The notes: a model not told the origin generated them from the sequence alone. A stretch of 64,000 nt of DNA from Xanthobacter sp. YC-JY1 (GCF_021730305.1 NZ_CP032674.1:3333001-3397000); one strand, 5' to 3'. Shown: positions 16,987-26,486, counted from the first letter of the stretch. Numbers and translations are program-made.

Positions 16987-19215
16987 GTGACCGAGCGCAA
17001 GCGTCCTTCCCTTCTTGAGCGCCTGCGCGGGCTGATGCTCGATTTCGACGCGCTGCTGGACAGCTCGCTGTTCAGCCTCGGCGCCCGCACGCGCAATATC
17101 CTCTCCGCCTATGCCGCCTTCACCGAGCGGTTCAACGTCACGGGCGTGGGGCGCTGGGCGGTGGGCGCGGCCTCGGAAGGCTTCACGCTGGGCGTCGCCG
17201 GCGCCATGGTCATGCTGGCGCTCGCCATGCCGGCCTTCCGCGAGACCTCCGACGACTGGCTGAAGCGCACCGAGCTCGCCGTCACCTTCCTCGACCGCTA
17301 CGGCAATTCCATCGGCGAGCGCGGCGTCAAGCAGAACGACACCATCCCGCTGGAAGACATTCCGGACAACCTCATAAAGGCGACGCTGGCCACCGAGGAC
17401 CGGCGCTTCTACGAGCATTGGGGCATCGACGTCGCCGGCACCGCCCGCGCCCTCGTCACCAATGCGCGGGCCGGCGGCGTGCGGCAGGGCGGCTCCTCGC
17501 TCTCCCAGCAGCTCGCCAAGAACCTGTTTTTGTCGAACGAGCGCACCATCGAGCGCAAGATCAAGGAAGCCTTCCTCGCCATCTGGCTGGAGGCGCGCCT
17601 CACCAAGAGCCAGATCCTGAAGCTCTATCTCGACCGCGCCTATCTCGGCGGCGGCGCCTACGGAGTGGATGCGGCCGCGCGCTATTATTTCGGTAAGTCG
17701 GTGAAGGAAGTGAACCTCGCCGAGGCCGCCATGCTCGCCGGCCTGTTCAAGGCGCCGTCCAAATACGCCCCGCACATCAACCTGCCGGCCGCCCGCGCCC
17801 GTGCCTCCACCGTGCTCGACAACCTCGTCGAGGCCGGCTTCATGACGGAAGGTCAGGTGTTCGGCGCGCGGCGCAACCCGGCGACGCCGGTGGACCGCCG
17901 CGACGACGAGGTGCCGGACTTCTATCTCGACTACGCCTTCGGCGAGGTGAAGAAGCTGGTGGAGCAGCTGCCGCCCTCCGTCATCGAGCGCAACTTCATC
18001 GTCCGCACCGGGCTCGACCCGAACATCCAGAAGGTGGCGGACGCGGCGCTGGAGTCCTCGCTCAACGAGTTCGGCCGCGACTACAAGGTCAAGCAGGGTT
18101 CCATCGTGGTGATGGAGCCCAACGGCACGCTGCGCGCGCTCGTGGGCGGCCGGGACTATGGCGAGAGCCAGTTCAACCGCGCCACCGACGCCCTGCGCCA
18201 GCCCGGCTCTTCCTTCAAGCCCTACGTCTACACGGTGGCGCTGATGAACGGCTACCGTCCGTCCACCATCGTGCAGGATGCCCCCATCTGCCTCGGCAAC
18301 TGGTGCCCGCAGAATTACGGGCGCTCCTACATGGGCTCCATCACGCTCAAGACCGCGCTCCAGCACTCGCTGAACACGGTGGCGGTGCGCCTCGCCGAGC
18401 GCTTCGGCCGCAAGAAGATCGTGGATCTCGCCCACCAGATGGGCATCCGCACGCCGCTGCCCATCTCCGCGCCGCTGCCGCTGGGCGCCGCCGAGGTGAC
18501 GCTGTTTGACGCGACCACCGCCTATTCGGTGTTCGCGAACGGCGGCAAGAGCGTCTACCCCCACGCGGTGGTGGAGATGCGCATCGGCAATGGCGATGTG
18601 ATCTGGCGGTTCGACCGCGACGCGCCCAAGCCCGTCCAGATCATCCCGCAGCAGGCGCTCTACGACATCAACGACATGCTGAACAACGTGGTGGAGAACG
18701 GCACAGGCCGACGCGCCCGCCTGCCCAACGCCAAGGTGGCAGGCAAGACCGGCACCACCAATGCCTATCGCGACGCCTGGTTCATGGGCTTCACCGGCAA
18801 TTATGTCTGCGGCGTGTGGTTCGGCAATGACGACTATGCGGTGATGAACAAGATGACCGGCGGCACCCTGCCCGCCATGACGTGGCAGAAGGTGATGGCC
18901 TATGCCCACCAGGGCATCGAGATCAAACCGATCCCCGGCGTCACCACACCCATCCCGAAGCTCGACGAGCCGCCCGCCACCATGAACGTGCCCGGCCTCG
19001 CCGACAGCGAGCGGCCGGTGACCCTTTCGCCCCGTTCGGCCGAGCGACTGGCGGCGCTGGAGCGCATGTTCAAGGAAGCCGAAGTGAAGCTCACCGACGC
19101 CGGCCCCGCCGCAGCGCCAGCTCCGGCCGCGGCGCAGACCGCGCCTGCCCCGGCCGCCGCGCCCGCACCGGCCGCGCCCGCGACGCCCATGCCCACGGCG
19201 GTGCGCCGGAACTGA
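16987..19215 (+). CDS. mrcA: Bifunctional penicillin-binding protein 1A (glycosyltransferase/transpeptidase)
   Basis: This 742-residue class A PBP polymerises and cross-links peptidoglycan. It has a cytoplasmic N-terminus and one membrane helix at about residues 62-82 (GVAGAMVMLALAMPAF). The GT51 domain shows the catalytic EDRRFYEHWG motif (Glu137) and GGSSLSQQLAKN. The transpeptidase motifs are SSFK (Ser408), SLN and KTGT (Lys587). The C-terminus is a low-complexity Ala/Pro tail. The start is a GTG at 16987; a longer GTG start at 16876 would add an Arg-rich leader that looks non-coding. Confidence 0.92.
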   Translation: MTERKRPSLLERLRGLMLDFDALLDSSLFSLGARTRNILSAYAAFTERFNVTGVGRWAVGAASEGFTLGVAGAMVMLALAMPAFRETSDDWLKRTELAVTFLDRYGNSIGERGVKQNDTIPLEDIPDNLIKATLATEDRRFYEHWGIDVAGTARALVTNARAGGVRQGGSSLSQQLAKNLFLSNERTIERKIKEAFLAIWLEARLTKSQILKLYLDRAYLGGGAYGVDAAARYYFGKSVKEVNLAEAAMLAGLFKAPSKYAPHINLPAARARASTVLDNLVEAGFMTEGQVFGARRNPATPVDRRDDEVPDFYLDYAFGEVKKLVEQLPPSVIERNFIVRTGLDPNIQKVADAALESSLNEFGRDYKVKQGSIVVMEPNGTLRALVGGRDYGESQFNRATDALRQPGSSFKPYVYTVALMNGYRPSTIVQDAPICLGNWCPQNYGRSYMGSITLKTALQHSLNTVAVRLAERFGRKKIVDLAHQMGIRTPLPISAPLPLGAAEVTLFDATTAYSVFANGGKSVYPHAVVEMRIGNGDVIWRFDRDAPKPVQIIPQQALYDINDMLNNVVENGTGRRARLPNAKVAGKTGTTNAYRDAWFMGFTGNYVCGVWFGNDDYAVMNKMTGGTLPAMTWQKVMAYAHQGIEIKPIPGVTTPIPKLDEPPATMNVPGLADSERPVTLSPRSAERLAALERMFKEAEVKLTDAGPAAAPAPAAAQTAPAPAAAPAPAAPATPMPTAVRRN

Positions 19216-19235
19216 CGAAGCCGCGCGCGGATGCC

Positions 19236-19652
19236 TCAGCCCTCCGCGTCCGGTTCCTTCGGCGTGCGCCAGATGCCGTAGCCCCACGGCTTGTACCAGC
19301 GCCCGCCCGTGGGCAGGCACTTCGGCACCGGGTCATAGCCATGCCCGCCCCAGGGATTGCAGCGGCAGATGCGGGCGGTCGCCATCACCGCACCGGGCAG
19401 CGCGCCGTGCCGCATCACCGCCTCCTCCGCATATTCCGAGCAGGTGGGCAGATAGCGGCACTGCCGGCCCATGAAGGCGGAGAAGGTGTAGCGGTAGACG
19501 AGGATGAGCCCGCGCAAGGCGAGGCGCGGCGCGCGGGCCAGCTGCGCGCCGATCCGGCGCACCGGCCCTGCCGTCTCGTTCAGCCCGCCTTGATCCGCCG
19601 CCATATCCGCCTCGGTCCCTGCCTCGATGGCCTGCCGCCCCACATTCGCCAT
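19236..19652 (-). CDS. yidD: Membrane protein insertion efficiency factor YidD
   Basis: The product contains the full YidD signature: YRYTFSAFMGRQCRYLPTCS, then EAVMRHGALPGAVMATARI and CRCNPWGGHGYDPVP. YidD is a small inner-membrane-associated protein that helps YidC insert proteins. The start is uncertain: ATG at 19652 gives 138 residues and ATG at 19604 gives 122, closer to the usual size. In many bacteria yidD lies with rnpA and yidC; here it is isolated, as is common in rhizobia. Confidence 0.92.
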   Translation of the reverse strand: MANVGRQAIEAGTEADMAADQGGLNETAGPVRRIGAQLARAPRLALRGLILVYRYTFSAFMGRQCRYLPTCSEYAEEAVMRHGALPGAVMATARICRCNPWGGHGYDPVPKCLPTGGRWYKPWGYGIWRTPKEPDAEG

Positions 19653-19769
19653 GCTCAAGGGGCGGAATGCGCCTATCCAGCCTTCATGTCGAAGTCGGGG
19701 CCGAGCTGGTCCCGGCGACCTGCGCGGCTCCTGCTTCCGGGGCTCTGCTGACGCGCGAGGTGATCGACG

Positions 19770-20369
19770 ATGCCTGGTGTTTTCCCGCTTGGTTCTTCCG
19801 TCCCGCCCTTGTCCGTGGTGATGCGCGCGCTCGCCTTCGCGACGCTGCGCCACACGGACCAGCGGCGGAAGGGCCGGCGGGCGCAGCCTTATGTGAACCA
19901 CCTCGTGGAAGTCGCCCTGCTGGTGAGCGAGACGACCGCCGGCGCCGATCCTAACCTCGTCGCCGCCGCGCTGCTGCACGACGTGGTGGAGGACCAGGGC
20001 GTCACGCCGGAGGAGATCGCCACCACCTTCGTGCCGGACATCGCCGGCCTCGTCATGGAGGTGACGGACGACAAGGCGCTGACCTCGGTCGAGCGCAAGC
20101 GGCTCCAGGTGGAGCACGCGCCCCACCTCACCCCCCGTGGCAAGCTGCTGAAGCTGGCCGACAAGACCTGCAACCTGCGCTCCCTCGCCGACGATCCGCC
20201 CGAGGACTGGCCGCAATCGCGGGCCCGCGCCTATGTGGAATGGTCGCGGGCGGTGGCGGCGGGCCTGCGCGGCATCAATCCGGCGCTGGAAGCGGCGTTC
20301 GATCAGGCGGCGGACGAGGCCATCGCCGCCATCGAGACGCGGCGGGCGGAGGAATGGGCGGCGGGCTGA
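19770..20369 (+). CDS. MESH1-like small alarmone hydrolase (HD domain)
   Basis: The 199-residue protein is a stand-alone HD phosphohydrolase. Its metal and catalytic positions match the MESH1 family: His28 (TLRHTDQRRKG), His44 (YVNHLVEVA), the HD pair His70-Asp71 with Glu74-Asp75 (LLHDVVED), and Asp131/Asn135 (KLADKTCN). The helix VTDDKALTSVERKRLQVEHA is very close to that of animal MESH1. Members hydrolyse (p)ppGpp and, in animals, NADPH. No synthetase or TGS domain is present, so this is a hydrolase-only enzyme. Substrate in this organism is inferred from family. Confidence 0.82.
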   Translation: MPGVFPLGSSVPPLSVVMRALAFATLRHTDQRRKGRRAQPYVNHLVEVALLVSETTAGADPNLVAAALLHDVVEDQGVTPEEIATTFVPDIAGLVMEVTDDKALTSVERKRLQVEHAPHLTPRGKLLKLADKTCNLRSLADDPPEDWPQSRARAYVEWSRAVAAGLRGINPALEAAFDQAADEAIAAIETRRAEEWAAG

Positions 20370-20379
20370 GGCCGCAGGG

Positions 20380-20823
20380 CTATTCCGCCGCGGCCCGGGC
20401 CGCCTCGATCTGGCCGATGGCGTCTACCACCGCGTCGAAGGTGAGCATGGTGGACGCATGGCGCGCCTTGTAGTCGCGCACCGGCTCCAGCACCTTGAAA
20501 TCCTCCCAGCGGCCGGCGGGCGGCGGTCCGTTCTCCCGCAGCATCTTCCACATGGTGTCGCGCACCTCGCGCAGCTCCTGCGCGCTGGCGCCGACGATGT
20601 GGCTGGCCATGAGCGAGGAAGAGGCCTGGCCGAGGGCGCAGGCGCGCACCTCATGGGCGAAGTCGGCGACCTTGTCGCCGTCCATCACGAGATCGATGGT
20701 GACAGTGGAGCCGCACAGCCGGGAATGCGCCCGCGCGCTCGCCTGCGGCGCGGGGAGCCGGCCCAAGCGCGGGATATCGGCGGCGAGGGCGAGGATGCGG
20801 GCGTTGTAGACGTCATTGATCAT
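20380..20823 (-). CDS. IscU/NifU-like iron-sulfur scaffold protein (SufU-type variant)
   Basis: The 147-residue protein has the IscU-like fold, with Cys37 (SRLCGS) and Cys62 (RACALGQASSS). The third cluster ligand expected near the C-terminus is Ser124 (RHASTMLTFD) instead of Cys, and the Asp after the first CG is also absent. Similar Ser-for-Cys proteins are, as I recall, typical of rhizobia, so this may be a distinct subfamily rather than a damaged gene. It lies convergent to the alarmone hydrolase gene, with a 10-bp gap. The start ATG at 20823 is supported by the family N-terminus MINDVYN. Confidence 0.78.
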   Translation of the reverse strand: MINDVYNARILALAADIPRLGRLPAPQASARAHSRLCGSTVTIDLVMDGDKVADFAHEVRACALGQASSSLMASHIVGASAQELREVRDTMWKMLRENGPPPAGRWEDFKVLEPVRDYKARHASTMLTFDAVVDAIGQIEAARAAAE

Positions 20824-21188
20824 GGGCGAACCAATCCGGCGGCGCGGACGGGACCCACAGGCCTGCCGCGCGAGCATTCCGATCTTATATAGAGACGGGA
20901 CGAACGGACGCAAAGGCGGCGCGCGCCGTCGGTTCGTGTGGTGTCATTGAACCGCTTTACGGGACATTCGGGCGCCCCCACCCTTGCGAAAACGGCCCTT
21001 CGGCCCCATCATGGAACTTGGGCCCGACTTTGGGCCTTCATTTTTGAAACGGACGGCAAAGCCGCCGCCGGCAAGTCCGGCGGGGCGCGGTTTGAGCGAC
21101 ACCGCGCAAGCGAGCCGACAACCGGTGACACTCCCGCCTTTCCCGGCAGCTTCGCGGCTCCGGGGCGGCGGGTCGAACGGAGTTGGTC
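20824..21188. other. 365-bp divergent intergenic region before folE
   Basis: No gene is apparent. On the minus strand a CTATAT box (20887-20892) lies 16 bases from a TTTGCG hexamer (20909-20914), a plausible sigma-70-type promoter about 60 bp upstream of the IscU-like gene. The part closer to folE is rich in short GCCGCCGGC-type hairpins, for example around 21060-21085, with no recognisable riboswitch. Confidence 0.4.
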
Positions 21189-21914
21189 ATGGACGCGGTT
21201 GTAAAGTTGTTCAAGGCGCAGGCCGAGAACGAGGAGCGTGAGCGTCAGCTGAAGGCCAAGGCCGCGGCGGCGTTGCGTGCGCCTGCGCCGGACGGCGCCC
21301 CTGCGGCCCCCAAGGTCCACCCTCCCCTCGCCGATGGCAGCCCCCGCCCCACACGGGCCCAGGCGGAAGCCGCGGTGAAGACGCTGCTCGCTTATATCGG
21401 CGAAGATCCGGCGCGCGAGGGCCTGCTCGACACGCCGAAGCGCGTGGTGAAGGCCTATGACGAGCTGTTCTCCGGCTACGGCGAGGACGCCGACGCGCTG
21501 CTGGACCGCACCTTCGGCGAGATCGGCACCTTCGACGACTTCGTGCTGGTGCGCGACATCCCGTTCCATTCCCATTGCGAGCACCACATGGTGCCGTTCG
21601 TGGGCAAGGCGCACATCGCCTATTTCCCGGTGGAGCGTGTGGTTGGCCTCTCCAAGATCGCGCGGGTGGTGGACATCTTCGCCCGCCGCTTGCAGACGCA
21701 GGAGCATCTGACCTCGCAGATCACCAATGCCCTCGACGAGGGGCTGCGCCCGCGGGGCGTGGCGGTGATGATCGAGGCCGAGCACATGTGCATGTCCATG
21801 CGCGGCATCACCAAGCAGGGCGTTTCCACCCTCACCACCCAGTTCACCGGCGTCTTCCGGGATGATCCGGCCGAGCAGGTGCGCTTCATCACTTTGGTGC
21901 GCTCCAAAGGCTGA
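21189..21914 (+). CDS. folE: GTP cyclohydrolase I
   Basis: This 241-residue enzyme converts GTP to dihydroneopterin triphosphate, the first step of tetrahydrofolate synthesis. The zinc ligands are visible as Cys130 and His133 in [10 protein letters not shown] and Cys201 in EHMCMSMRG. The QEHLTSQI and [10 protein letters not shown] motifs are typical. A charged, Ala-rich extension of about 55 residues precedes the catalytic core. I start at ATG 21189; the open frame begins two codons earlier at a TTG. It is followed on the same strand by hisI after 72 bp. Confidence 0.96.
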   Translation: MDAVVKLFKAQAENEERERQLKAKAAAALRAPAPDGAPAAPKVHPPLADGSPRPTRAQAEAAVKTLLAYIGEDPAREGLLDTPKRVVKAYDELFSGYGEDADALLDRTFGEIGTFDDFVLVRDIPFHSHCEHHMVPFVGKAHIAYFPVERVVGLSKIARVVDIFARRLQTQEHLTSQITNALDEGLRPRGVAVMIEAEHMCMSMRGITKQGVSTLTTQFTGVFRDDPAEQVRFITLVRSKG

Positions 21915-21986
21915 CGCAGGACCGCCGCCGAAGGGCGTTCCTGCGGAGGCGGGAGCGCCCGACCCGCGAGCGAAAGAGTCCAGCGA

Positions 21987-22484
21987 ATGAGCGCCGAAAC
22001 CACCGCCTTCACCTTCCCCGCCGCCGGCAAGGGCACGGCGCTGGAGGAGGACACCATCCTCTCCCCGCGCTTCGACGCCAACGGCCTCGTCACCTGCGTC
22101 GCCGTGGATGCCGGGACGGGCGAGGTGCTGATGCTCGCCCACATGAATGCGGAAGCCCTCGCCCTCACCATGGCGACCGGCGAGGCGCATTATTTCTCCC
22201 GCTCCCGCGGCAAGCTCTGGAAGAAGGGCGAGACCTCCGGCCACACCCAGAAGGTGCGGGAGATGCTGATCGACTGCGATCAGGATGCCTTGGTCATCAA
22301 GGTGGAGATGGGCGGCACGGGCGCCGCCTGCCACACCGGCCGCCGCTCCTGCTTCTACCGCTCGGTCCCCATCGGCGCGGCGCCCTCGGCCGAGACCCGC
22401 CTCGCCTTCACCGGCGACACCCCGCGCTTCGATCCCGCCGCCGTCTACGGCAAGGGCCACGACGGCCACGGGCACGATCACTGA
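21987..22484 (+). CDS. hisI: Phosphoribosyl-AMP cyclohydrolase
   Basis: The 165-residue enzyme opens the adenine ring of PR-AMP in the third step of histidine biosynthesis. Conserved elements are [25 protein letters not shown] and the zinc/magnesium site [11 protein letters not shown] with [10 protein letters not shown]. Unlike enterobacterial HisIE it lacks the pyrophosphohydrolase domain. The C-terminus ends in a His/Gly/Asp tail ([11 protein letters not shown]) that could bind metal. Confidence 0.95.
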   Translation: MSAETTAFTFPAAGKGTALEEDTILSPRFDANGLVTCVAVDAGTGEVLMLAHMNAEALALTMATGEAHYFSRSRGKLWKKGETSGHTQKVREMLIDCDQDALVIKVEMGGTGAACHTGRRSCFYRSVPIGAAPSAETRLAFTGDTPRFDPAAVYGKGHDGHGHDH

Positions 22485-22938
22485 CGCCGAACGCGCGCGC
22501 CGGATCGTTGTCCGGCGCCGTGGCCACATTCTCAATCGCGTCGGAAACGCCGGCGCAGTGCCGCCCGCCGCCTGCGGGGGCTGGGCAGACGGGAGCACTG
22601 CACCGGCAGCGGAGGATTTCAGGCGGTCGCCCTGACGGATGCGCCTGAAAGTGTGGCCCGCACGTTCTTATCCGCCATTCCCCGGCCTGTTTCTCGGCAT
22701 TGCGCGCACCCGGCCCTGTGCATGGCGCGAATCGCCCTCGCCCCCTTCTGAAAAAAGCGCGCCGCCGACGCCTTCCGGGCAGTTAGTGACATTGACGCGG
22801 CAAAGCTTCCCCTGCGATCTTCGCCCCGCGACATCTCCTTCCCCTTCAGGAGGCGATCGCCGCGACCTCCTCGACGACAGACAGGTGGCCCCTAAGGGCC
22901 GCTGACGCCGTCCGGACCAGAAGCCAAGCCCCGATCCG
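22485..22938. other. 454-bp intergenic region between hisI and the AraC-type gene
   Basis: An 8-bp perfect stem-loop (22497-22504 with 22511-22518) lies just after hisI but has no T-tract, so it is at most a weak terminator. A TTGACG hexamer at 22792-22797 could be a -35 box for the AraC-type gene, but no good -10 box follows. Short open frames here have no recognisable features. I see no RNA gene. Confidence 0.4.
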
Positions 22939-23934
22939 ATGCCCCAAGCCACTGCCCCGGCTGCCGCCCAAGCCAACGTCCTTGCCCCGGTGCGGTTCAA
23001 CACCGCCGACGTGCCGGAGGCCGAGCGCATGGCCTTTGTGCGCGAATTCTACGGCCCCGTGCTGACCGGCCTCGACCTCGCACCGGCCCCCGACGACCCC
23101 TTCCGCATCGCGGTGAGTTTCCTCCAGCTTCCCGGCGCCTGGGTGGCGCACGGAGCCGGCAGCGCGATGGTCTCGACGCGAACGACCGCGTTGATCTCAG
23201 ACGGCGTCGATGACCTCACCATCTGCCGTAGCGAGCGCGCCTATCGCGTCACCACGCCCGATGGTCGCGGGATGGACGTGGGCGCAGGTGAAACCGGTGT
23301 GTGGAATCTGGGCCAGCGCTCGTCCGCCTTCATCCAGTCCGATACGAGGTTCCGCAGCGTGCAGGTCTCGCGGCCCCTGCTGCGCGCTCTGGTGCCGAAT
23401 CTCGACGACCTCGACATGATCCGGTTCGCGCCGGGCGATCCGATGCTCGACCTGATGTTCGGCTATGCGGAGCTGGTCGAACGCCAGCACATCGGCTCGG
23501 AGGAAGCCGGCCGGCTGGTGGCCGGGCAGCTCGCGGAACTCGCCGCGCTGGCGCTGAAGCGCGAGGCGCCCCGGCGCGAAACGTCCGGGCGCAACAGCGT
23601 CAGGGCCGCACGCCTCGCCGCCGCCAAGGCTGCGACCCACGCGGCGCTGCACCGTCCGGATCTCTCCGCGGCCACCATCGGCGCCCAGCTCGGCATCAGC
23701 GCCCGCTACGTGCAGGTCCTGTTCGAGGAGGATGGCGAGACCTTTTCCTCCCATGTCGCGCGCCTGCGCATGGAGTGGCTGCGCCGGATGCTCGACGATT
23801 CGCGCCACGCTCACCGGCGCATCTCCGACCTCGCCTTCGAGGCCGGCTTCCGTGACCTCTCCACCTTCAACCGCCAGTTCCGCCGCCATTTCGGCGAGGC
23901 GCCCTCGGCCGCACGTCGCCGAGAGGTGCCATAG
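22939..23934 (+). CDS. AraC-family transcriptional regulator
   Basis: The 331-residue protein has a C-terminal AraC/XylS DNA-binding domain with two helix-turn-helix units: LSAATIGAQLGISARYVQVL and ISDLAFEAGFRDLSTFNRQF, then RRHFGEAPS. The N-terminal part (about 20-200) resembles the AraC-binding-like sensor domain seen in NphR-type regulators. Its ligand is unknown and no catabolic operon is adjacent. The next genes on this strand encode a patatin and a flavin reductase, which it may or may not control. Confidence 0.88.
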   Translation: MPQATAPAAAQANVLAPVRFNTADVPEAERMAFVREFYGPVLTGLDLAPAPDDPFRIAVSFLQLPGAWVAHGAGSAMVSTRTTALISDGVDDLTICRSERAYRVTTPDGRGMDVGAGETGVWNLGQRSSAFIQSDTRFRSVQVSRPLLRALVPNLDDLDMIRFAPGDPMLDLMFGYAELVERQHIGSEEAGRLVAGQLAELAALALKREAPRRETSGRNSVRAARLAAAKAATHAALHRPDLSAATIGAQLGISARYVQVLFEEDGETFSSHVARLRMEWLRRMLDDSRHAHRRISDLAFEAGFRDLSTFNRQFRRHFGEAPSAARRREVP

Positions 23935-24061
23935 GGTGCCACGCTTCGGACACCAGACCTTAGTAAACATGACGCCATTGTAGCGGTGCGCCGAAACGCT
24001 TCGGTGCCGGCGGAGGTTATGCTTCCACGGCGCCGGGCAGGCGGCGCGACGGGAGGCGTCG

Positions 24062-25141
24062 ATGTTTCAGTCCCTCCACTGGCGATCCGGCCCCACCGCA
24101 GCGGCCGCCCCCAAAACTGCGGCCTCGCAGACACCGGAATCCGCGCCCCAGTCGGGCGAGGCGGGCCCGCCCGATCTCGGCACGCCGGCGCATGCGGCGC
24201 CACGCACGTCCGTTCCCAATCGCCCGGCCATCGGCCTTGCGCTCGGCGGCGGCGCGGCGCGCGGCTTTGCCCATATCGGCGTGCTGAAGGCGCTGGACCG
24301 CGCCGGCATCCGCCCCACGGTGGTGGCGGGCACGTCCATCGGCGCGGTGGTGGGCGGCATCTGGGCCGCCGGCAAGCTCGACACGCTGGAAGAGTGGGCG
24401 CTCAGCCTCACCAAGCGCAACGTGCTGGGCCTGCTCGATTTCAACCTCGGCGCCGCCGGCCTCATCGGCGGCCGCCGGCTGGTGGAGCTGATGCGCCGGA
24501 ACGTGGGCGGCCTCAGCATCGAGGACCTGCCCATCGTCTTCGCCGCCATCGCCACGGAGCTGGGCACGGGCCACGAGATTTGGCTCACCCGCGGCGACTT
24601 CGTGGACGCGATCCGCGCCTCCTATGCCCTGCCCGGCATCTTCACCCCCGTGAAGATCGGCGGCCGCTGGCTGATGGATGGCGCGCTGGTGAACCCGGTG
24701 CCGGTGTCCGCCGCCCGCGCCATGGGCGCGCGGATGGTGATCGCGGTGAACCTCAATGCCGACGTGTTCGGCCGCGGCACGGTCATTCAGGACCATGGCG
24801 GCGTGGTGGAGCGCGTCGCCGAGATGGCGGTGGCGGAGAAGAAGGACGGCCTCGCCGGCATCCTCAGCCCCGACCGGCTGCGGCGGCAATTCTTCGCCGG
24901 TCCTTCCGGCGACGGCCCGCGCGGGCTGACCACGGTGATGATCGACGCCTTCAACATCACCCAGGACCGCATCGCCCGCTCGCGCCTCGCCGGCGATCCG
25001 CCCGACGTGATGCTCTCGCCCAAGCTCGGCCGCATCGGCCTGTTCGAGTTCCAGCGGGCGAAGGAGGCCATCGCCGCCGGCATGGAAACGACGGAGCGGG
25101 CGCTGGAGGACATCACTTCGACCATGGTGGCGCTGGGCTGA
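24062..25141 (+). CDS. Patatin-like phospholipase (RssA/NTE family)
   Basis: The 359-residue protein has all patatin motifs: oxyanion-hole GGGAARGF (about 62), nucleophile elbow GTSIGAVVGG with Ser92, and the catalytic dyad aspartate in DGALVNPVP (Asp206). Such enzymes hydrolyse acyl chains of phospholipids or lysophospholipids. A disordered Ala/Pro-rich stretch of about 55 residues comes first, and no signal peptide is visible, so it is likely cytoplasmic or membrane-associated. An 87-bp gap separates it from the flavin reductase gene. Confidence 0.88.
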   Translation: MFQSLHWRSGPTAAAAPKTAASQTPESAPQSGEAGPPDLGTPAHAAPRTSVPNRPAIGLALGGGAARGFAHIGVLKALDRAGIRPTVVAGTSIGAVVGGIWAAGKLDTLEEWALSLTKRNVLGLLDFNLGAAGLIGGRRLVELMRRNVGGLSIEDLPIVFAAIATELGTGHEIWLTRGDFVDAIRASYALPGIFTPVKIGGRWLMDGALVNPVPVSAARAMGARMVIAVNLNADVFGRGTVIQDHGGVVERVAEMAVAEKKDGLAGILSPDRLRRQFFAGPSGDGPRGLTTVMIDAFNITQDRIARSRLAGDPPDVMLSPKLGRIGLFEFQRAKEAIAAGMETTERALEDITSTMVALG

Positions 25142-25228
25142 GGCCCCGCGCCATGCATCAGTATAGCTGCCGTCCGGCGGGCGGAGCGGCTATGGTCCGC
25201 CATCGTCCGGATCAGGATCTGCCCCGCA

Positions 25229-25867
25229 ATGTTCTACGAGCCGTCCAAGCGCAATCATGGCCTGCCCTTCTCGCCGCTGAAGGCCATCGTCGCCCCCCGC
25301 CCCATCGGCTGGATTTCCTCGCTGACGCCGGAAGGCGTGGCGAACCTTGCGCCCTATTCCTTCTTCAACCTGATCTGCGAGGCGCCACCGCTGGTGATGT
25401 TCTCGTCCGCCGGCCACAAGGACAGCGCCGCCAACATCGAGGCCACCGGCGAGTTCGTCTGCAACCTCGCCACCCTCGATCTGATCGATGCGGTGAACCT
25501 CACCTCCGCCCCCGCCCCGCGCGACGTGAGCGAGTTCGACCTGGTGGGCCTCGAGCGCGCGCCCTCGCGCCTGGTGAAGCCGCCCCGCGTCGCCGCCAGC
25601 CCCTGCGCCCTCGAATGCGTCTATGTGGAGACCTTCCGGCCCAAGGGGAAGGACGGCACGCTGCCCGACCAGCACATGATCATCGGCGAGATCGTCGGGG
25701 TCCATGTGGACGACGCCGCCATCGTGGACGGGCGGGTGGACATGCGGGTCATGAAGTCCCTCGCCCGCTGCGGCTATCTCGATTACTCCTTTGTCGATGA
25801 ACTGACCGAGCGCGAGCGCCCGCCGGGCGGTGGCATGGACCTGAAGGCGCGGACGCCGAAGGCCTGA
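25229..25867 (+). CDS. Flavin reductase-like FMN-binding protein
   Basis: The 212-residue product has the FMN-binding split-barrel of the flavin reductase-like family: IVAPRPIGWISSLTPEG, NLAPYSFFNLI and the EFVCNLAT strand. These are close to the Thermus/Pyrococcus-type flavoprotein group annotated flavin reductase family protein. Such proteins reduce or bind FMN and often serve partner oxygenases. No partner is adjacent. The start ATG at 25229 gives the canonical N-terminus MFYEPSKRNHGLPFSP. Confidence 0.85.
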   Translation: MFYEPSKRNHGLPFSPLKAIVAPRPIGWISSLTPEGVANLAPYSFFNLICEAPPLVMFSSAGHKDSAANIEATGEFVCNLATLDLIDAVNLTSAPAPRDVSEFDLVGLERAPSRLVKPPRVAASPCALECVYVETFRPKGKDGTLPDQHMIIGEIVGVHVDDAAIVDGRVDMRVMKSLARCGYLDYSFVDELTERERPPGGGMDLKARTPKA

Positions 25868-25924
25868 GTGTCGGCACCGCCGTTTGTCCGCCTCCCCTGC
25901 GCTCCCTCATCCGGGACGATCGAC

Positions 25925-26464
25925 ATGCAGCGCCAGTCGCGAGACGCAAGTCACTGGAATGCAAAGGCAAAGGCATGGTGCGCGGGCCTGTGCCTGTGCG
26001 CCATCGCCCTCCTTGCCAAGGATGGCTTTGCGGAAGATGCGGCCGCCGTCCATCAGGGGCATGGCGGCATCACCGCGGCCGAACTGCCGGGGACACCGAC
26101 CCGCGCGCTGGATTCGAGGGAGATCTTCCACCAGCCCGACAGCCAGGGACGCGAAACCATCGTCTATCGCACGGTGCGGGCGCCCGGCACGCGGGCACCC
26201 ATCCATTTTCACGATGACGGCGGGCTGACCTGCGTCATCGAAGGGGAAATGACACTGTACCTCGAAGGCGCCGCGCCCGCGAAGGCGGCAGCGGGACAGT
26301 GCTATTCCATGCCCTCGGGCAAGCCCATGTCGGGGGTGAACAGCGGGTCGGCCAACGCCGTGCTGCTCGACATCTTCACCGTCAAGGCCGGCGCACCGGC
26401 CTGGCGTGTGACGGAGGACGGGGTGGAGGGTATCCAGCAGCAGTTCGCTACGCCCGCACGGTGA
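25925..26464 (+). CDS. Exported cupin-domain protein
   Basis: The 179-residue product starts with a basic leader and a hydrophobic signal segment (AGLCLCAIALLAKDGFA). A single cupin barrel follows, with candidate metal ligands in PIHFHDDGGLTCVIEGE and a second-strand region QCYSMPSGKPMSG that lacks the usual second-motif His. I start at ATG 25925; a GTG at 25868, directly after the flavin reductase stop, would add 19 residues of doubtful coding character. The function is unknown. It is convergent with the AlgX-like gene. Confidence 0.68.
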   Translation: MQRQSRDASHWNAKAKAWCAGLCLCAIALLAKDGFAEDAAAVHQGHGGITAAELPGTPTRALDSREIFHQPDSQGRETIVYRTVRAPGTRAPIHFHDDGGLTCVIEGEMTLYLEGAAPAKAAAGQCYSMPSGKPMSGVNSGSANAVLLDIFTVKAGAPAWRVTEDGVEGIQQQFATPAR

Positions 26465-26486
26465 GCGTCGCCTGCTTGCGTCGGGA

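Noticed and set aside
16912-19320. 802-codon open frame antisense to the PBP1A gene, and similar ones opposite thrS (33327-35825) and the first gene (796-2580)
   Set aside because: They are long only because of high GC at third positions. Their translations are His/Arg/Gly/Ala-rich with no domain, while the sense frames encode clear enzymes.
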